64,000 bases of DNA from Companilactobacillus hulinensis (GTDB lineage: Bacteria; Bacillota; Bacilli; Lactobacillales; Lactobacillaceae). Made by a program: the position numbers and the translations under genes. Where the stretch lies: the NCBI RefSeq assembly GCF_003946555.1, contig NZ_RHOO01000008.1, positions 1-64,000 of the forward strand. The letters run 5' to 3'. Each line of letters starts with the position of its first letter. Position 1 is the stretch's first letter. Below, piece by piece: positions 1 to 7,269 of the stretch. The notes below the pieces were generated by a model. The model was not told the DNA's origin and ran no database searches. It saw nothing but the letters and a program-made list of their open reading frames with translations.

Positions 1-75
1 CCTTAGCTAGTGATTCCGACTACTACGGCTCACAGTGGACTTTCACCACCAAGTTAGCGCCCATGCCGGGCGCAC
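1..75 (-). mobile_element. 5' end of a group II (IIC-like) intron, partial
   Basis: Read on the minus strand from 75, the sequence opens GTGCGCCCGGCATGGGCGC, which has the GUGYG start and the first domain-I hairpin (GCGCCC/GGGCGC around GGCAT). It is followed by GGTGGTGAAAGTCCAC, as in bacterial class C introns remembered from Bacillus and Lactobacillus. The remainder, with the reverse transcriptase gene if there is one, lies left of the window. The intron starts 8 nt after a perfect 8-bp stem-loop (84-106), the usual class C target next to a terminator-like hairpin. The assignment rests on motif memory; 75 nt cannot show whether the intron is intact. Confidence 0.72.
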
Positions 76-83
76 TGAGGAAC

Positions 84-106
84 GTCTTCAGCCTTGGTCT
101 GAAGAC
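84..106 (-). other. Stem-loop at the group II intron insertion point
   Basis: GTCTTCAG (84-91) pairs perfectly with CTGAAGAC (99-106). On the minus strand the loop is ACCAAGG. It lies just upstream of the intron 5' boundary, where class C introns recognise a hairpin. No U-run follows because the intron interrupts the sequence. The same loop closes a hairpin inside the palindromic element at 439-461. Confidence 0.65.
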
Positions 107-250
107 TCGCTTTTGAACTCTGCACAAACCCGCAGATTTCAAAAGTCGTCCTGTGCTGTAAGAACGACATGCTGTCGTCCTAACACCACTGCCACTGCTG
201 GCATTTATTTTCAACCTCCGGCTTGTTTGTCAGCCGTTATCTGTATTTAA
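107..250. other. Hairpin-rich non-coding stretch, function unknown
   Basis: Consecutive stems are visible: CTTTTGAA/TTCAAAAG (110-117/138-145) with an inner TCTGC/GCAGA (119-123/132-136); ACGACA/TGTCGT (164-169/173-178); TGCCA/TGGCA (190-194/199-203); CGGCT/AGCCG (219-223/232-236). The open frames crossing this stretch, on either strand, have no ribosome binding site and no recognisable protein. The density of stems suggests a structured RNA, probably minus strand so that the intron would sit at its 3' end, but I cannot name a family. Confidence 0.4.
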
Positions 251-355
251 CTAATCTGTAAAAATATTGATTGACCAACAAAATAATTAAAATTACTTTT
301 ACGAGGAAAACGAGTAACCTTCTCCAATTTCAAACAGAACCGACAAAAAAACGGA

Positions 356-492
356 GGTCAAAAAATATTTAACCAGCCGTGCAAGTGGCGAAGCCACAGG
401 ACGAGCTTTAAGATTGGCGAAGCAAAGCTTAAAGTCGAGCTTCGAGACCAAGGCTCGAAGCGGTCCCACGGCAGGTTAAATATTTTTTGACC
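356..492. repeat. 137-bp palindromic element with nested hairpins
   Basis: The 19-nt end GGTCAAAAAATATTTAACC (356-374) recurs exactly inverted at 474-492. After one A/A mismatch the pairing continues with GCCGTG/CACGGC (376-381/467-472). The interior holds GTGGC-GAA-GCCAC (385-397), CTTTAAG/CTTAAAG (406-412/428-434) and GCTTCGAG/CTCGAAGC (439-446/454-461, loop ACCAAGG). CGGAG occurs at both borders (352-356 and 492-496), a possible short target duplication. It has no coding capacity. A REP/MITE-like mobile palindrome is the most likely explanation. The flanks 251-351 and 493-560 show nothing I can assign. Confidence 0.6.
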
Positions 493-571
493 GGAGTAAA
501 AACAAATTTCTATTTGTGAAAACGGTTCCATACAGCTACAATTAAAGTATCAGAAAAATATGGGTGATAGA

Positions 572-1111
572 ATGAATAGCACGATTACATTTGGTAGAGA
601 AATAAATCATGGACCTTTGTTCAGAAGTATTTTAATCAGCGCAATCTTGGGAATAGCCAGTTCATTTATAAACTACAAAGCTGGAATAACAATTTTTTTA
701 GTGATTCTTTTTGTACTGCTCTTCATTTACTACCCTAGCTATTTGCCATTGCTATATGGCTATTGGGTATTGGAGAAGCATGGAATCACCTACTACGATA
801 TGAATTCATATCGTTCAAAGTTAAAACTGATTTTTGTAGCGAAGCAATCCAGTTTACAATTTATAAGTTATTCTGAGATTCACGACTTCCACGTCAAAAC
901 TGAAAATGAGACTTACACAGCAACGGATATTACATCGTTCAAAAACAAAAGGCAGTCTCACTTTGTCTGGTTAAGGAAGCCTCTGAACTTAGAGATTCAG
1001 CTTAAGAGAAATAAAATTGATTTGGACATGTCTTGGGATCAAGTGCATGACAACAAGAATATTTCGGCACGAATTATGCATGTCGCTGATGTTCTAGAAA
1101 CTAAAATATAA
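572..1111 (+). CDS. Hypothetical membrane protein with two N-terminal TM segments
   Basis: The product is 179 aa from ATG 572, preferred over the in-frame ATG 560 because GGGTGA lies just before it. Two adjacent hydrophobic segments cover roughly residues 17-60, then a soluble, basic C-terminal half follows. That layout resembles YcxB-like or PH-like small membrane proteins, but I do not recognise the family firmly and assign no function. It stands alone, upstream of a convergent terminator shared with the Nudix gene. The palindromic element lies 80 bp upstream of its start. Confidence 0.7.
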   Translation: MNSTITFGREINHGPLFRSILISAILGIASSFINYKAGITIFLVILFVLLFIYYPSYLPLLYGYWVLEKHGITYYDMNSYRSKLKLIFVAKQSSLQFISYSEIHDFHVKTENETYTATDITSFKNKRQSHFVWLRKPLNLEIQLKRNKIDLDMSWDQVHDNKNISARIMHVADVLETKI

Positions 1112-1113
1112 AA

Positions 1114-1156
1114 AATAGGTTCGGTAAGGATGAATTTCATCCATATCGAACCTATT
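1114..1156. terminator. Bidirectional terminator
   Basis: AATAGGTTCG (1114-1123) pairs with CGAACCTATT (1147-1156), with an inner GGATGAA/TTCATCC. A- and T-rich tracts flank both sides. It serves the convergent gene ends at 1111 and 1155, and the Nudix stop codon lies on its edge. Confidence 0.85.
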
Positions 1157-1616
1157 ACTTTTTACTATCAAAATATTTTCTAGCGGCTTCCAACATATCA
1201 GCATTTTGCTGATTTAATAGTGGAGGTAAATTATCAAGTGGGAAATACTTAAGGTCAAGTGTTTCATTGGTGGCCTCAGTTAATTCATGTCCACCAACCT
1301 GTTTTACAAGATACAACCGAGAAATGACCTGGGTTTCATCCCCATTAGGATACTTTGTAAATCCTTGGTCGAATATCCCGAGTGGTTCAACAATCTCGAC
1401 ATCAATTCCAGCATCTTCTTTATACTCTCTGACACAAGCTTGTTCAAACGTCTCACCATATTCGAGATATCCACCTGGCAAACTCCAATTGTGAGTATCG
1501 GTTCGAAGATTCAGTAAAACTTCATTAGCACTATTAACCAAAATTGCTCCAGAAGCATTTAGAATTATTGGACGGTGACCAACGAGGCTGCGTATTTCTT
1601 GGATATAATTTGCCAT
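1155..1616 (-). CDS. Nudix hydrolase family protein
   Basis: A 153-aa cytosolic protein with a Nudix box at about residues 48-70 (GGYLEYGE, seven residues, REYKEDAGI). The box follows G-x5-E-x7-RE-U-x-EE-x-G-U except that the second glutamate of the EE pair is aspartate. The fold hydrolyses nucleoside diphosphates linked to another group, using Mg2+ bound by the box glutamates. Sequence alone does not show the substrate. The Glu to Asp change is conservative and need not abolish activity. Monocistronic, downstream of the NADH oxidase-like gene. Confidence 0.88.
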   Translation of the reverse strand: MANYIQEIRSLVGHRPIILNASGAILVNSANEVLLNLRTDTHNWSLPGGYLEYGETFEQACVREYKEDAGIDVEIVEPLGIFDQGFTKYPNGDETQVISRLYLVKQVGGHELTEATNETLDLKYFPLDNLPPLLNQQNADMLEAARKYFDSKK

Positions 1617-1641
1617 AGATAAAGATTCCTTTCAAACAGAA

Positions 1642-3009
1642 TTAAGTACGTAAATAACCGTGTTCTTGGTCGACAGCTTTTTGACCAGCCAAATTCAAAT
1701 AATCAAAGGTATTGTTGAAGTTTGGTGAGAATAACATATCAACCATAGCTAATTGATCAATTGTTCCACCATATTGCATCAATACTGATACAGCATTAGC
1801 GGCCTGAGAAACATCGTGTTCACACATTAATTGAGCACCTAATACTTTGCGTGTGTTCTTATCATATACTAATTCGACTGTAACTGGATATGAGTTCGGC
1901 ATAAAGTCAGGACGATATGGTCCTTCATAAACCACTTTGGCAGCATTAAACTGAGCCTTTTTAGCCTGAGCTAATGTTAATCCAGTACATGCTACAGTAT
2001 AGCCAAAAATACTCATTCCTGTAGTTGCTTGAGTACCGATAGATCTAAGTCGGCGCTCAAATACATTGATTCCAGCCAATGCTCCTTGACGAACCGCATG
2101 TGAAGCAAGTGGTGAATACATTGTAGAATTAGTTGGATTGAAGTGAATAACAGATGCATCCCCAGCAGCCAAAATATCAGGGTTTGACGAATACATATAA
2201 TCATCAGTAATAATAGCTTCATTTTCAGCCATATCAACCTGTCCTTGTAACAGGTCAGTCTGAGGTATCATTCCAGAAGTAATAGCAGCCATATCAACTT
2301 CAAAATCATCACCAGTCGTTCTAACTAGTAAGTTACCTTCTGGAGTATCTTCAAAGGCACTGACTTTTGTTCCCGTAATAACGTGAACACCTTTGGAAAC
2401 TAATATCTGCAATATTTTTTTAGACAAATCAGGCTCAACATATCTGTCGAGTAAATCTGGTGTCTTTTGGATAAGCCAGACTTGATGACCTGACTTGATA
2501 TACCCCTCGGCCAGTTCAACTCCGACATATCCTCCACCAATAATGGCGATATTCTTCTTTTTCTTTGTATACTGACAAAGATCGTGGGCTTGATCATATG
2601 TCTTGCACAATAGAGCCTTGGGATTCTCAATCCCAGTAATTGCTGGTATAGCAGTTATAGATCCAGTGGCCATAATCAACTTATCATAAGTTGTGGTCTC
2701 CATCTTCTTAGTCTTCAGATCCTGAACCAACAGAGAATGAGCAGCGGCGTCAACTTGAATGACATCATGGTTGACCTCCATCTTTACCCCTTGCTTAATA
2801 AAATCGTCTGGCTCGACGTATAGAGCATCGGATAATGCCCTAACTGTACCTTCGATATGTAAATACGTTGCACAGGATAAATAAGAAATATTACTTTGTC
2901 GTTCATAAACTGTGATTTCGGTACCAGGATAATTCTTAATGATTTCCCTAACAGCTGCAATTCCAGCATGCGTACATCCAATAACAACAACTTTCATGAA
3001 AATAATCAT
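1642..3009 (-). CDS. NADH oxidase / CoA-disulfide reductase-like flavoprotein
   Basis: About 451-455 aa of the pyridine nucleotide-disulfide oxidoreductase class. The FAD dinucleotide fold starts at KVVVIGCTHAG, the NAD(P) fold at NIAIIGGGYVGVELAEG, a second FAD motif is AAGDASV, and a dimerisation domain closes the protein. The single redox cysteine lies in SYLSCATYLHI, as in water-forming NADH oxidases that recycle NAD+ with O2 via a cysteine sulfenic acid. The start is uncertain: the ATG at 3009 is very close to an AGAAAG motif, while the ATG at 2997 (MKVVVIG) fits the family better. Nox versus CoA-disulfide reductase cannot be decided here. Confidence 0.87.
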   Translation of the reverse strand: MIIFMKVVVIGCTHAGIAAVREIIKNYPGTEITVYERQSNISYLSCATYLHIEGTVRALSDALYVEPDDFIKQGVKMEVNHDVIQVDAAAHSLLVQDLKTKKMETTTYDKLIMATGSITAIPAITGIENPKALLCKTYDQAHDLCQYTKKKKNIAIIGGGYVGVELAEGYIKSGHQVWLIQKTPDLLDRYVEPDLSKKILQILVSKGVHVITGTKVSAFEDTPEGNLLVRTTGDDFEVDMAAITSGMIPQTDLLQGQVDMAENEAIITDDYMYSSNPDILAAGDASVIHFNPTNSTMYSPLASHAVRQGALAGINVFERRLRSIGTQATTGMSIFGYTVACTGLTLAQAKKAQFNAAKVVYEGPYRPDFMPNSYPVTVELVYDKNTRKVLGAQLMCEHDVSQAANAVSVLMQYGGTIDQLAMVDMLFSPNFNNTFDYLNLAGQKAVDQEHGYLRT

Positions 3010-3089
3010 TTCTTTCTATCATTTATTCGATAATTATAGTATACTGTTGTTCTTCTGAATTTTAAACAATATATCATGGAGGTATTTTA

Positions 3090-3782
3090 TTGAATCCAAC
3101 TTATCGTTACTTTGTTCAACCTCAAATAGACGCCAAAACTAATACCATTATCAGTTACGAATTATTGATGAAACAGTTAACACCAGACGGTTGGCGTCTA
3201 CCAGAATCGTTCACAGCAATTGATCCTCAGATCGTTGCTGACTTATTGATTGAGACTACAAAAGTTCTTTCCATTAAAGTTCGTCGATGCTCCATAAATG
3301 TGAGCCGTGAACAACTTATGACAACTACAATAGCCAATGCCATTATCAAGAGTCAAGAACAATTATATCCTACTAAGTTAATTGTCGAATTGACCGAAGA
3401 AAATGGTGCTCGTGATTATACTGTTGCCGAACTTTTACCTCAATTGAGAGCCTTTTTGGATAAGGGTATGCAAATCTCACTTGACGATGTTGGAACAGGC
3501 GATAATTACTTCCAGGAGATACAAGAGTTACTTCCCTTCGCTTCTGAATTGAAGTTTGCACTACAAAACTTTAACAAGAAGTTCAAAGATCCTAAGATTC
3601 AAGAGAAACTACATTTCTGGCATGCAATCAGTATAGAATACGGTTTGCGTTTGGTACTTGAAGGTATTGAAGATCATGCTGACAACAAGCTCAGCAACGA
3701 ACTCGGTATCAAACTTAAGCAAGGATACTATTTCAGTAAACCTCAACTTCTAAGTTTGCCACAAGATGCTTCCATAATCTAA
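3090..3782 (+). CDS. Stand-alone EAL-domain protein (c-di-GMP phosphodiesterase-like)
   Basis: The product is 230 aa, starting at TTG 3090 with GGAGG seven bases upstream. It is a single EAL domain with no sensor, GGDEF or membrane part. The signature EALxR reads ELLMK, loop 6 reads DDVGTGDNYF where DDFGTGYSS is usual, and the KID strand reads KFA. The putative metal and catalytic ligands survive: E of the motif, N in INVS, E in VELTE, the DD pair, K in ELK, E in LEGIE and Q in QGYYFSKP. It may be a weak phosphodiesterase or a c-di-GMP/protein-binding domain. It is divergent from the nox gene and ends at a strong terminator. Confidence 0.85.
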   Translation: MNPTYRYFVQPQIDAKTNTIISYELLMKQLTPDGWRLPESFTAIDPQIVADLLIETTKVLSIKVRRCSINVSREQLMTTTIANAIIKSQEQLYPTKLIVELTEENGARDYTVAELLPQLRAFLDKGMQISLDDVGTGDNYFQEIQELLPFASELKFALQNFNKKFKDPKIQEKLHFWHAISIEYGLRLVLEGIEDHADNKLSNELGIKLKQGYYFSKPQLLSLPQDASII

Positions 3783-3794
3783 ACAGAATTTTAC

Positions 3795-3826
3795 AACCAC
3801 GATCAGTCATTTTGACAATCGTGGTT
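3795..3826 (+). terminator. Intrinsic terminator of the EAL gene
   Basis: AACCACGAT (3795-3803) and ATCGTGGTT (3818-3826) form a 9-bp stem followed by a T-rich run. Confidence 0.88.
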
Positions 3827-3887
3827 TTTTATTTTTCTAAACATTTCGCATATAATAGTTAGTAAACGTCTTACTGAGGAGAATCCA

Positions 3888-4700
3888 ATGAGTTACAAAC
3901 TAATTGCTATAGATATGGACGATACACTGCTCACTACCCAAAAATCTATTTCTGATAAAAACAAAGAAATGATCAATCAAGCCTTACAAAAAGGTATCAA
4001 AGTAGTACTTTGTTCAGGTCGAACACATAATGCCATCATAAATTACACAAATGAACTCGGTATCACTGGAAAAGACCAATATATGATCACCAACGGTGGT
4101 GCAATCATTGAGAATATGGATCAAAAGATTCTTTACCATAATTCATTAAGCAACTCATTCTATCGTGAATTCGTGGACTTCGTTAAAGCACATCATCTTC
4201 ACTACAATGTCGTTGACGAAAATGCCAAAACATACACTAGTCACGAAGATTGGTTTGACAAATATACTATTACTCAGGCCTTTGAGAACGACGGTGGATT
4301 ATACATTAGAGAACCAGACCAGCTTCCTGATGACTTTGAAATCATCAAAGCCATAATCAATGGTAATAAGGACGAGCTAGATAATATTTCATCCCTAGTA
4401 CACGAAACTTTTGACGATAATTACTTTGTAGTTAGAACTGGTGTCGGATTCTTGGAGGTCTTCCCTAAAGACGTCAACAAAGGTAATGCTGTCAAACATT
4501 TGGCAGAAATCTTGAAGATTGATTTAAGTGAAGTCATGACTATGGGCGATCGTGATAATGATATCCCTATGTTAAAGATTGCTGGAAAAGGTGTCGCAAT
4601 GGAAAATGCACAACCTGCCGTTAAAGAGGTCGCTGATTATATAACAACTGATAATAATCATGATGGCGTTGGTAATGCCATCGAAAAATTTGCTCTATAA
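3888..4700 (+). CDS. Cof-type HAD phosphatase
   Basis: A 270-aa haloacid dehalogenase superfamily phosphatase, Cof/YidA type with a large C2 cap. Motif I is DMDDTLL (nucleophile Asp8, acid/base Asp10), motif II is the S of LCSGR, and motif IV is GDRDNDIPML. Members dephosphorylate sugar phosphates or FMN/PLP-like substrates in the cytosol; the actual substrate cannot be read here. ATG 3888 has a GAGGAG ribosome binding site. Monocistronic between two terminators. Confidence 0.92.
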   Translation: MSYKLIAIDMDDTLLTTQKSISDKNKEMINQALQKGIKVVLCSGRTHNAIINYTNELGITGKDQYMITNGGAIIENMDQKILYHNSLSNSFYREFVDFVKAHHLHYNVVDENAKTYTSHEDWFDKYTITQAFENDGGLYIREPDQLPDDFEIIKAIINGNKDELDNISSLVHETFDDNYFVVRTGVGFLEVFPKDVNKGNAVKHLAEILKIDLSEVMTMGDRDNDIPMLKIAGKGVAMENAQPAVKEVADYITTDNNHDGVGNAIEKFAL

Positions 4701-4716
4701 ACCTCAAAAAAAAAAA

Positions 4717-4746
4717 ACGATATGCGGAAGTAATTCCACATATCGT
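4717..4746. terminator. Bidirectional terminator
   Basis: ACGATATG (4717-4724) pairs with CATATCGT (4739-4746), with an inner GGAA/TTCC. An A run flanks the left and a T run the right, so it can end both the HAD gene and the convergent DUF4097 gene. Confidence 0.9.
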
Positions 4747-4752
4747 TTTTTT

Positions 4753-6141
4753 TTAATATAATTTAACAACTCCTGATGCTGTCTTACCTTTAACTGTATA
4801 TTTTGAATCATTTCCAACGTGACCATCTTTAAAGTCGCCTGTATCATGATTAAAAATTGCATTCTCAGGTGCACGGACAATACCACTCTTAGATTGAAGA
4901 TCAAACTTGTAGTTATCCATATTCATCGTAATTTTGACAGCCCCACTATGTGATTCTACATTGAGATCACCTGTCAATTCATCGACACTAAGTGCCACTG
5001 TTCCAGAGTGACTCTCGATTATTCCACTACCACATAATCTGTCACCACGGACTGACCCACTGTGAGCTTTGATCTCGAATTCACGACCTAGAACCTTATC
5101 GATCTTAATAGTGCCGCTATGTGCGATCAATTGTAGTACATCGTCAGCCTTGACGTTTTCGATTCTAAGCTTACCTGACTGTGATCTTGCCGAAAAGTTA
5201 GCAACTGAAATGTTATTAAAGTAACCATTGCCACTATTAATTGTTGTCTTAAGGGTTCCAACGTTACTGATCCCATTAACTTGCAGATTTCCTGAGATAG
5301 TTGAGACTCTCATATCTCCAGCAAAACTCCTAGGAATCAGAATCTGTATTCTGACACGTAGGTGTAAGAACTTAGGATAACGTCCCTGTGCAACTATCAA
5401 GGTGCCACCATCAGTCTTAGTTCTAGCATAATAATCTGGATTATTGCGAGACATATATTCTCTAACAATCACCTTATCACCATCGGTTGGTAAAATTTTG
5501 ACTGTCGCACTGTTATAGGAAATGTCCATTCGTTGTATATCATCAATATCAAACAATAGCTCATTGACCAAATCGAGTGTTTCAACATAAATCTCAGTGT
5601 CAACATGGTGATCGAATTGTTCATCAAACTTAGAAAAAGTATCATGAACTTTGTTTTTATTCTGATCAAAATTGATACCACGACCATCAATAGTCATATT
5701 ACCAAACTTCACTCCATTTTCATCAGCGCTGAAAACACGACCCTCACCGATCGTTACACCTGTTCCATCAGCTTTGAATGACTTCCCATTATTGATATAA
5801 ACACCAGTTTTATCAATTTTTAACTTTTCTCCACCATCGACTATGATGCCAGATTGATTAATATCAATGTGATGACCATCATTTGCGTGAGCATTTTCCT
5901 TAGAATCATCATTATCGTCGTGCATTACCTCATCGATCAACTCGGTAATTTCTCCAAATTCTGCAAAGGACTCTTTGACAGCATCCTCTTCAGACTTTCC
6001 TTCTGCAACTTTATCTTCAGCGGAAGCAATCAAATCTGACTTTAACTCTTCAACTAACTCATGAATATCTGGTGTATGAGGATAATCCTCAAAAATCTCT
6101 GTTAAGCGTTGCTTTACCAAATCCACAATTTTTTCATTCAT
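4753..6141 (-). CDS. DUF4097-family protein with N-terminal HAAS-like domain
   Basis: The product is 462 aa from ATG 6141, placed 2 nt after the padR stop with GGAAGGA upstream; an upstream in-frame ATG would lie inside padR. Residues 1-75 are a helical HAAS-like domain. Residues about 92-160 hold four consecutive units near 15 aa with G-V/I-x-I/F spacing. The C-terminal half is a DUF4097 putative beta-solenoid rich in SGxI/SGxV turns. No signal peptide or TM segment is visible. PadR/HAAS/DUF4097 modules are usually tied to cell-envelope stress (LiaX-like proteins are relatives); that role is inferred. Translationally coupled to padR. Confidence 0.85.
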   Translation of the reverse strand: MNEKIVDLVKQRLTEIFEDYPHTPDIHELVEELKSDLIASAEDKVAEGKSEEDAVKESFAEFGEITELIDEVMHDDNDDSKENAHANDGHHIDINQSGIIVDGGEKLKIDKTGVYINNGKSFKADGTGVTIGEGRVFSADENGVKFGNMTIDGRGINFDQNKNKVHDTFSKFDEQFDHHVDTEIYVETLDLVNELLFDIDDIQRMDISYNSATVKILPTDGDKVIVREYMSRNNPDYYARTKTDGGTLIVAQGRYPKFLHLRVRIQILIPRSFAGDMRVSTISGNLQVNGISNVGTLKTTINSGNGYFNNISVANFSARSQSGKLRIENVKADDVLQLIAHSGTIKIDKVLGREFEIKAHSGSVRGDRLCGSGIIESHSGTVALSVDELTGDLNVESHSGAVKITMNMDNYKFDLQSKSGIVRAPENAIFNHDTGDFKDGHVGNDSKYTVKGKTASGVVKLY

Positions 6142-6143
6142 AA

Positions 6144-6488
6144 TTATTGTTCGATCCTTCCTAGAATTAAGTCGTCGATCACATGCTTGGCAAAATTCCA
6201 TTCCTTCACATTATTCTTCAAAGTTTCCTTACCTTGATCGGTTATCTTGTAATATTTGCGGCGACCGCCTTGACTCTCGTCACCCCAGTAACTTTCAATA
6301 TCACCGTTTTTTTCAAGTCTTCTAAAAACCGTATAGAGTGTTGCTTCATTTAACTCATATGCTTCATGACTCAATTGTTTGATTGTCTTTGCAATCTCAT
6401 AACCGTAACTATCATTTTGACTTAATATATTCAAAACGATGGTTGTCGTATGGCCACGAATAATATCTTTTGAAATTATTGGTTGCAT
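6144..6488 (-). CDS. PadR-family transcriptional regulator
   Basis: A 114-aa winged-helix repressor: residues about 10-90 carry the PadR fold (ILSQNDSYGYEIAK, then EATLYTVFRRLEKNGDIESYW and a basic GGRRKYYKIT wing). The C-terminal helix for dimerisation is short, as in the PadR-s2 group. It is the first gene of a two-gene operon with the DUF4097 gene. PadR regulators typically repress their own operon and respond to envelope-active compounds or phenolics; the inducer here is unknown. Confidence 0.93.
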   Translation of the reverse strand: MQPIISKDIIRGHTTTIVLNILSQNDSYGYEIAKTIKQLSHEAYELNEATLYTVFRRLEKNGDIESYWGDESQGGRRKYYKITDQGKETLKNNVKEWNFAKHVIDDLILGRIEQ

Positions 6489-6513
6489 AATTAGACTTCC
6501 TTTCGATAGCTAT

Positions 6514-6542
6514 AATGTATCATCAACTACTGTGCGTGTCAA
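6514..6542 (-). promoter_or_regulatory. Sigma-A promoter of the padR operon
   Basis: On the minus strand TTGACA (6542-6537), a 17-nt spacer, then TACATT (6519-6514). The -35 is perfect. PadR autoregulation would act around here, but I cannot define an operator. Confidence 0.65.
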
Positions 6543-6571
6543 AGTAATTATTTTATTTAAGTAATAAAAAA

Positions 6572-6614
6572 GAATAAGTTGTAGTGTAAATACGCAGTAA
6601 AACACAACTTATTC
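6572..6614 (-). terminator. Terminator of the YvbK-like GNAT gene
   Basis: GAATAAGTTGT (6572-6582) pairs perfectly with ACAACTTATTC (6604-6614). On the minus strand a TTTTTT run follows. It insulates the GNAT gene from padR. Confidence 0.85.
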
Positions 6615-6670
6615 CGTTACAAGATTTCTTTAAGTTATACTCAGAGGTCAAACGTATTTTGTCAGGCCCT

Positions 6671-7147
6671 CTAACGTAACTTCATTGTTAATCTGACCAT
6701 ATCTCGGAGAATGAATCCATCAAATGTTAGTGCATCTTCAATTACTTTCTTCGGATAGTTATTGATGAAGAAGTCCTTATCGATCCAAGACATTCTGAAT
6801 CCAACTTTTTGATATAGGTGCAGTTGTTGATAAGAGTTACTACCAGTGCCTATTTCCAAAGTTGAATATCCCGCAGTCTTGGCTGCCGCAATCATTTTGT
6901 CTAGAATTTGTGTTCCAATTCCCAGATTCTGTTGTTCAGGTGCCACAGCAATGTTCACAATTTCCAAGGTTTCTGGTCTAGTTGGAAGCAGCGCTACTAT
7001 TCCCACCAATTTGTCGACATTTCGTACTTCAAAGACGGTTGAACGCGTAATATAACTATCGACCATCTTCTTATATGGATCAGCGTCCAACAATAATTTG
7101 TAATCATCCTCAGTAATTTCTGTCACTTGATTAAAAACTAAATCCAT
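6671..7147 (-). CDS. GNAT-family N-acetyltransferase (YvbK-like)
   Basis: 158 aa with one GNAT domain. The acetyl-CoA loop is QNLGIGTQIL and the preceding beta strand is IVNIAVAPE. The pattern EIGTGSNSYQQLHLYQKVGFR followed by IDKDFF and a DM near the end recalls Bacillus YvbK-type acetyltransferases. Substrate unknown. It has its own terminator and a promoter that faces that of the next gene. Confidence 0.87.
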   Translation of the reverse strand: MDLVFNQVTEITEDDYKLLLDADPYKKMVDSYITRSTVFEVRNVDKLVGIVALLPTRPETLEIVNIAVAPEQQNLGIGTQILDKMIAAAKTAGYSTLEIGTGSNSYQQLHLYQKVGFRMSWIDKDFFINNYPKKVIEDALTFDGFILRDMVRLTMKLR

Positions 7148-7193
7148 TTTTATTCCCCTTGTATTATCTTAATGATTTTAATGTACGCCAATC

Positions 7194-7222
7194 TTAATAA
7201 TTTGTAAAAAACAATTGTACAA
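7194..7222 (-). promoter_or_regulatory. Promoter of the YvbK-like GNAT gene
   Basis: Minus strand TTGTAC (7222-7217), 17-nt spacer, TATTAA (7199-7194). It overlaps the plus-strand promoter at 7202-7230 almost completely. Confidence 0.55.
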
Positions 7223-7230
7223 ACTATAAT
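7202..7230 (+). promoter_or_regulatory. Promoter of the 94-aa hypothetical gene
   Basis: TTGTAA (7202-7207), 17-nt spacer, TATAAT (7225-7230, perfect). The start codon lies 40 bp downstream behind a GGAGGTG ribosome binding site. Confidence 0.7.
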
Positions 7231-7269
7231 CTGGCTTATAGTTACGAGTGTGTTTCATGGAGGTGCAGC

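Noticed and set aside
35-250. Open frames on both strands at the left end
   Set aside because: They run across intron and hairpin DNA, have no ribosome binding site and encode no recognisable protein.
4090-4700. Frameshift suspicion in the HAD gene because of a second open frame at 4165-4356
   Set aside because: The main frame carries all HAD motifs over normal length; the other frame is a shadow.
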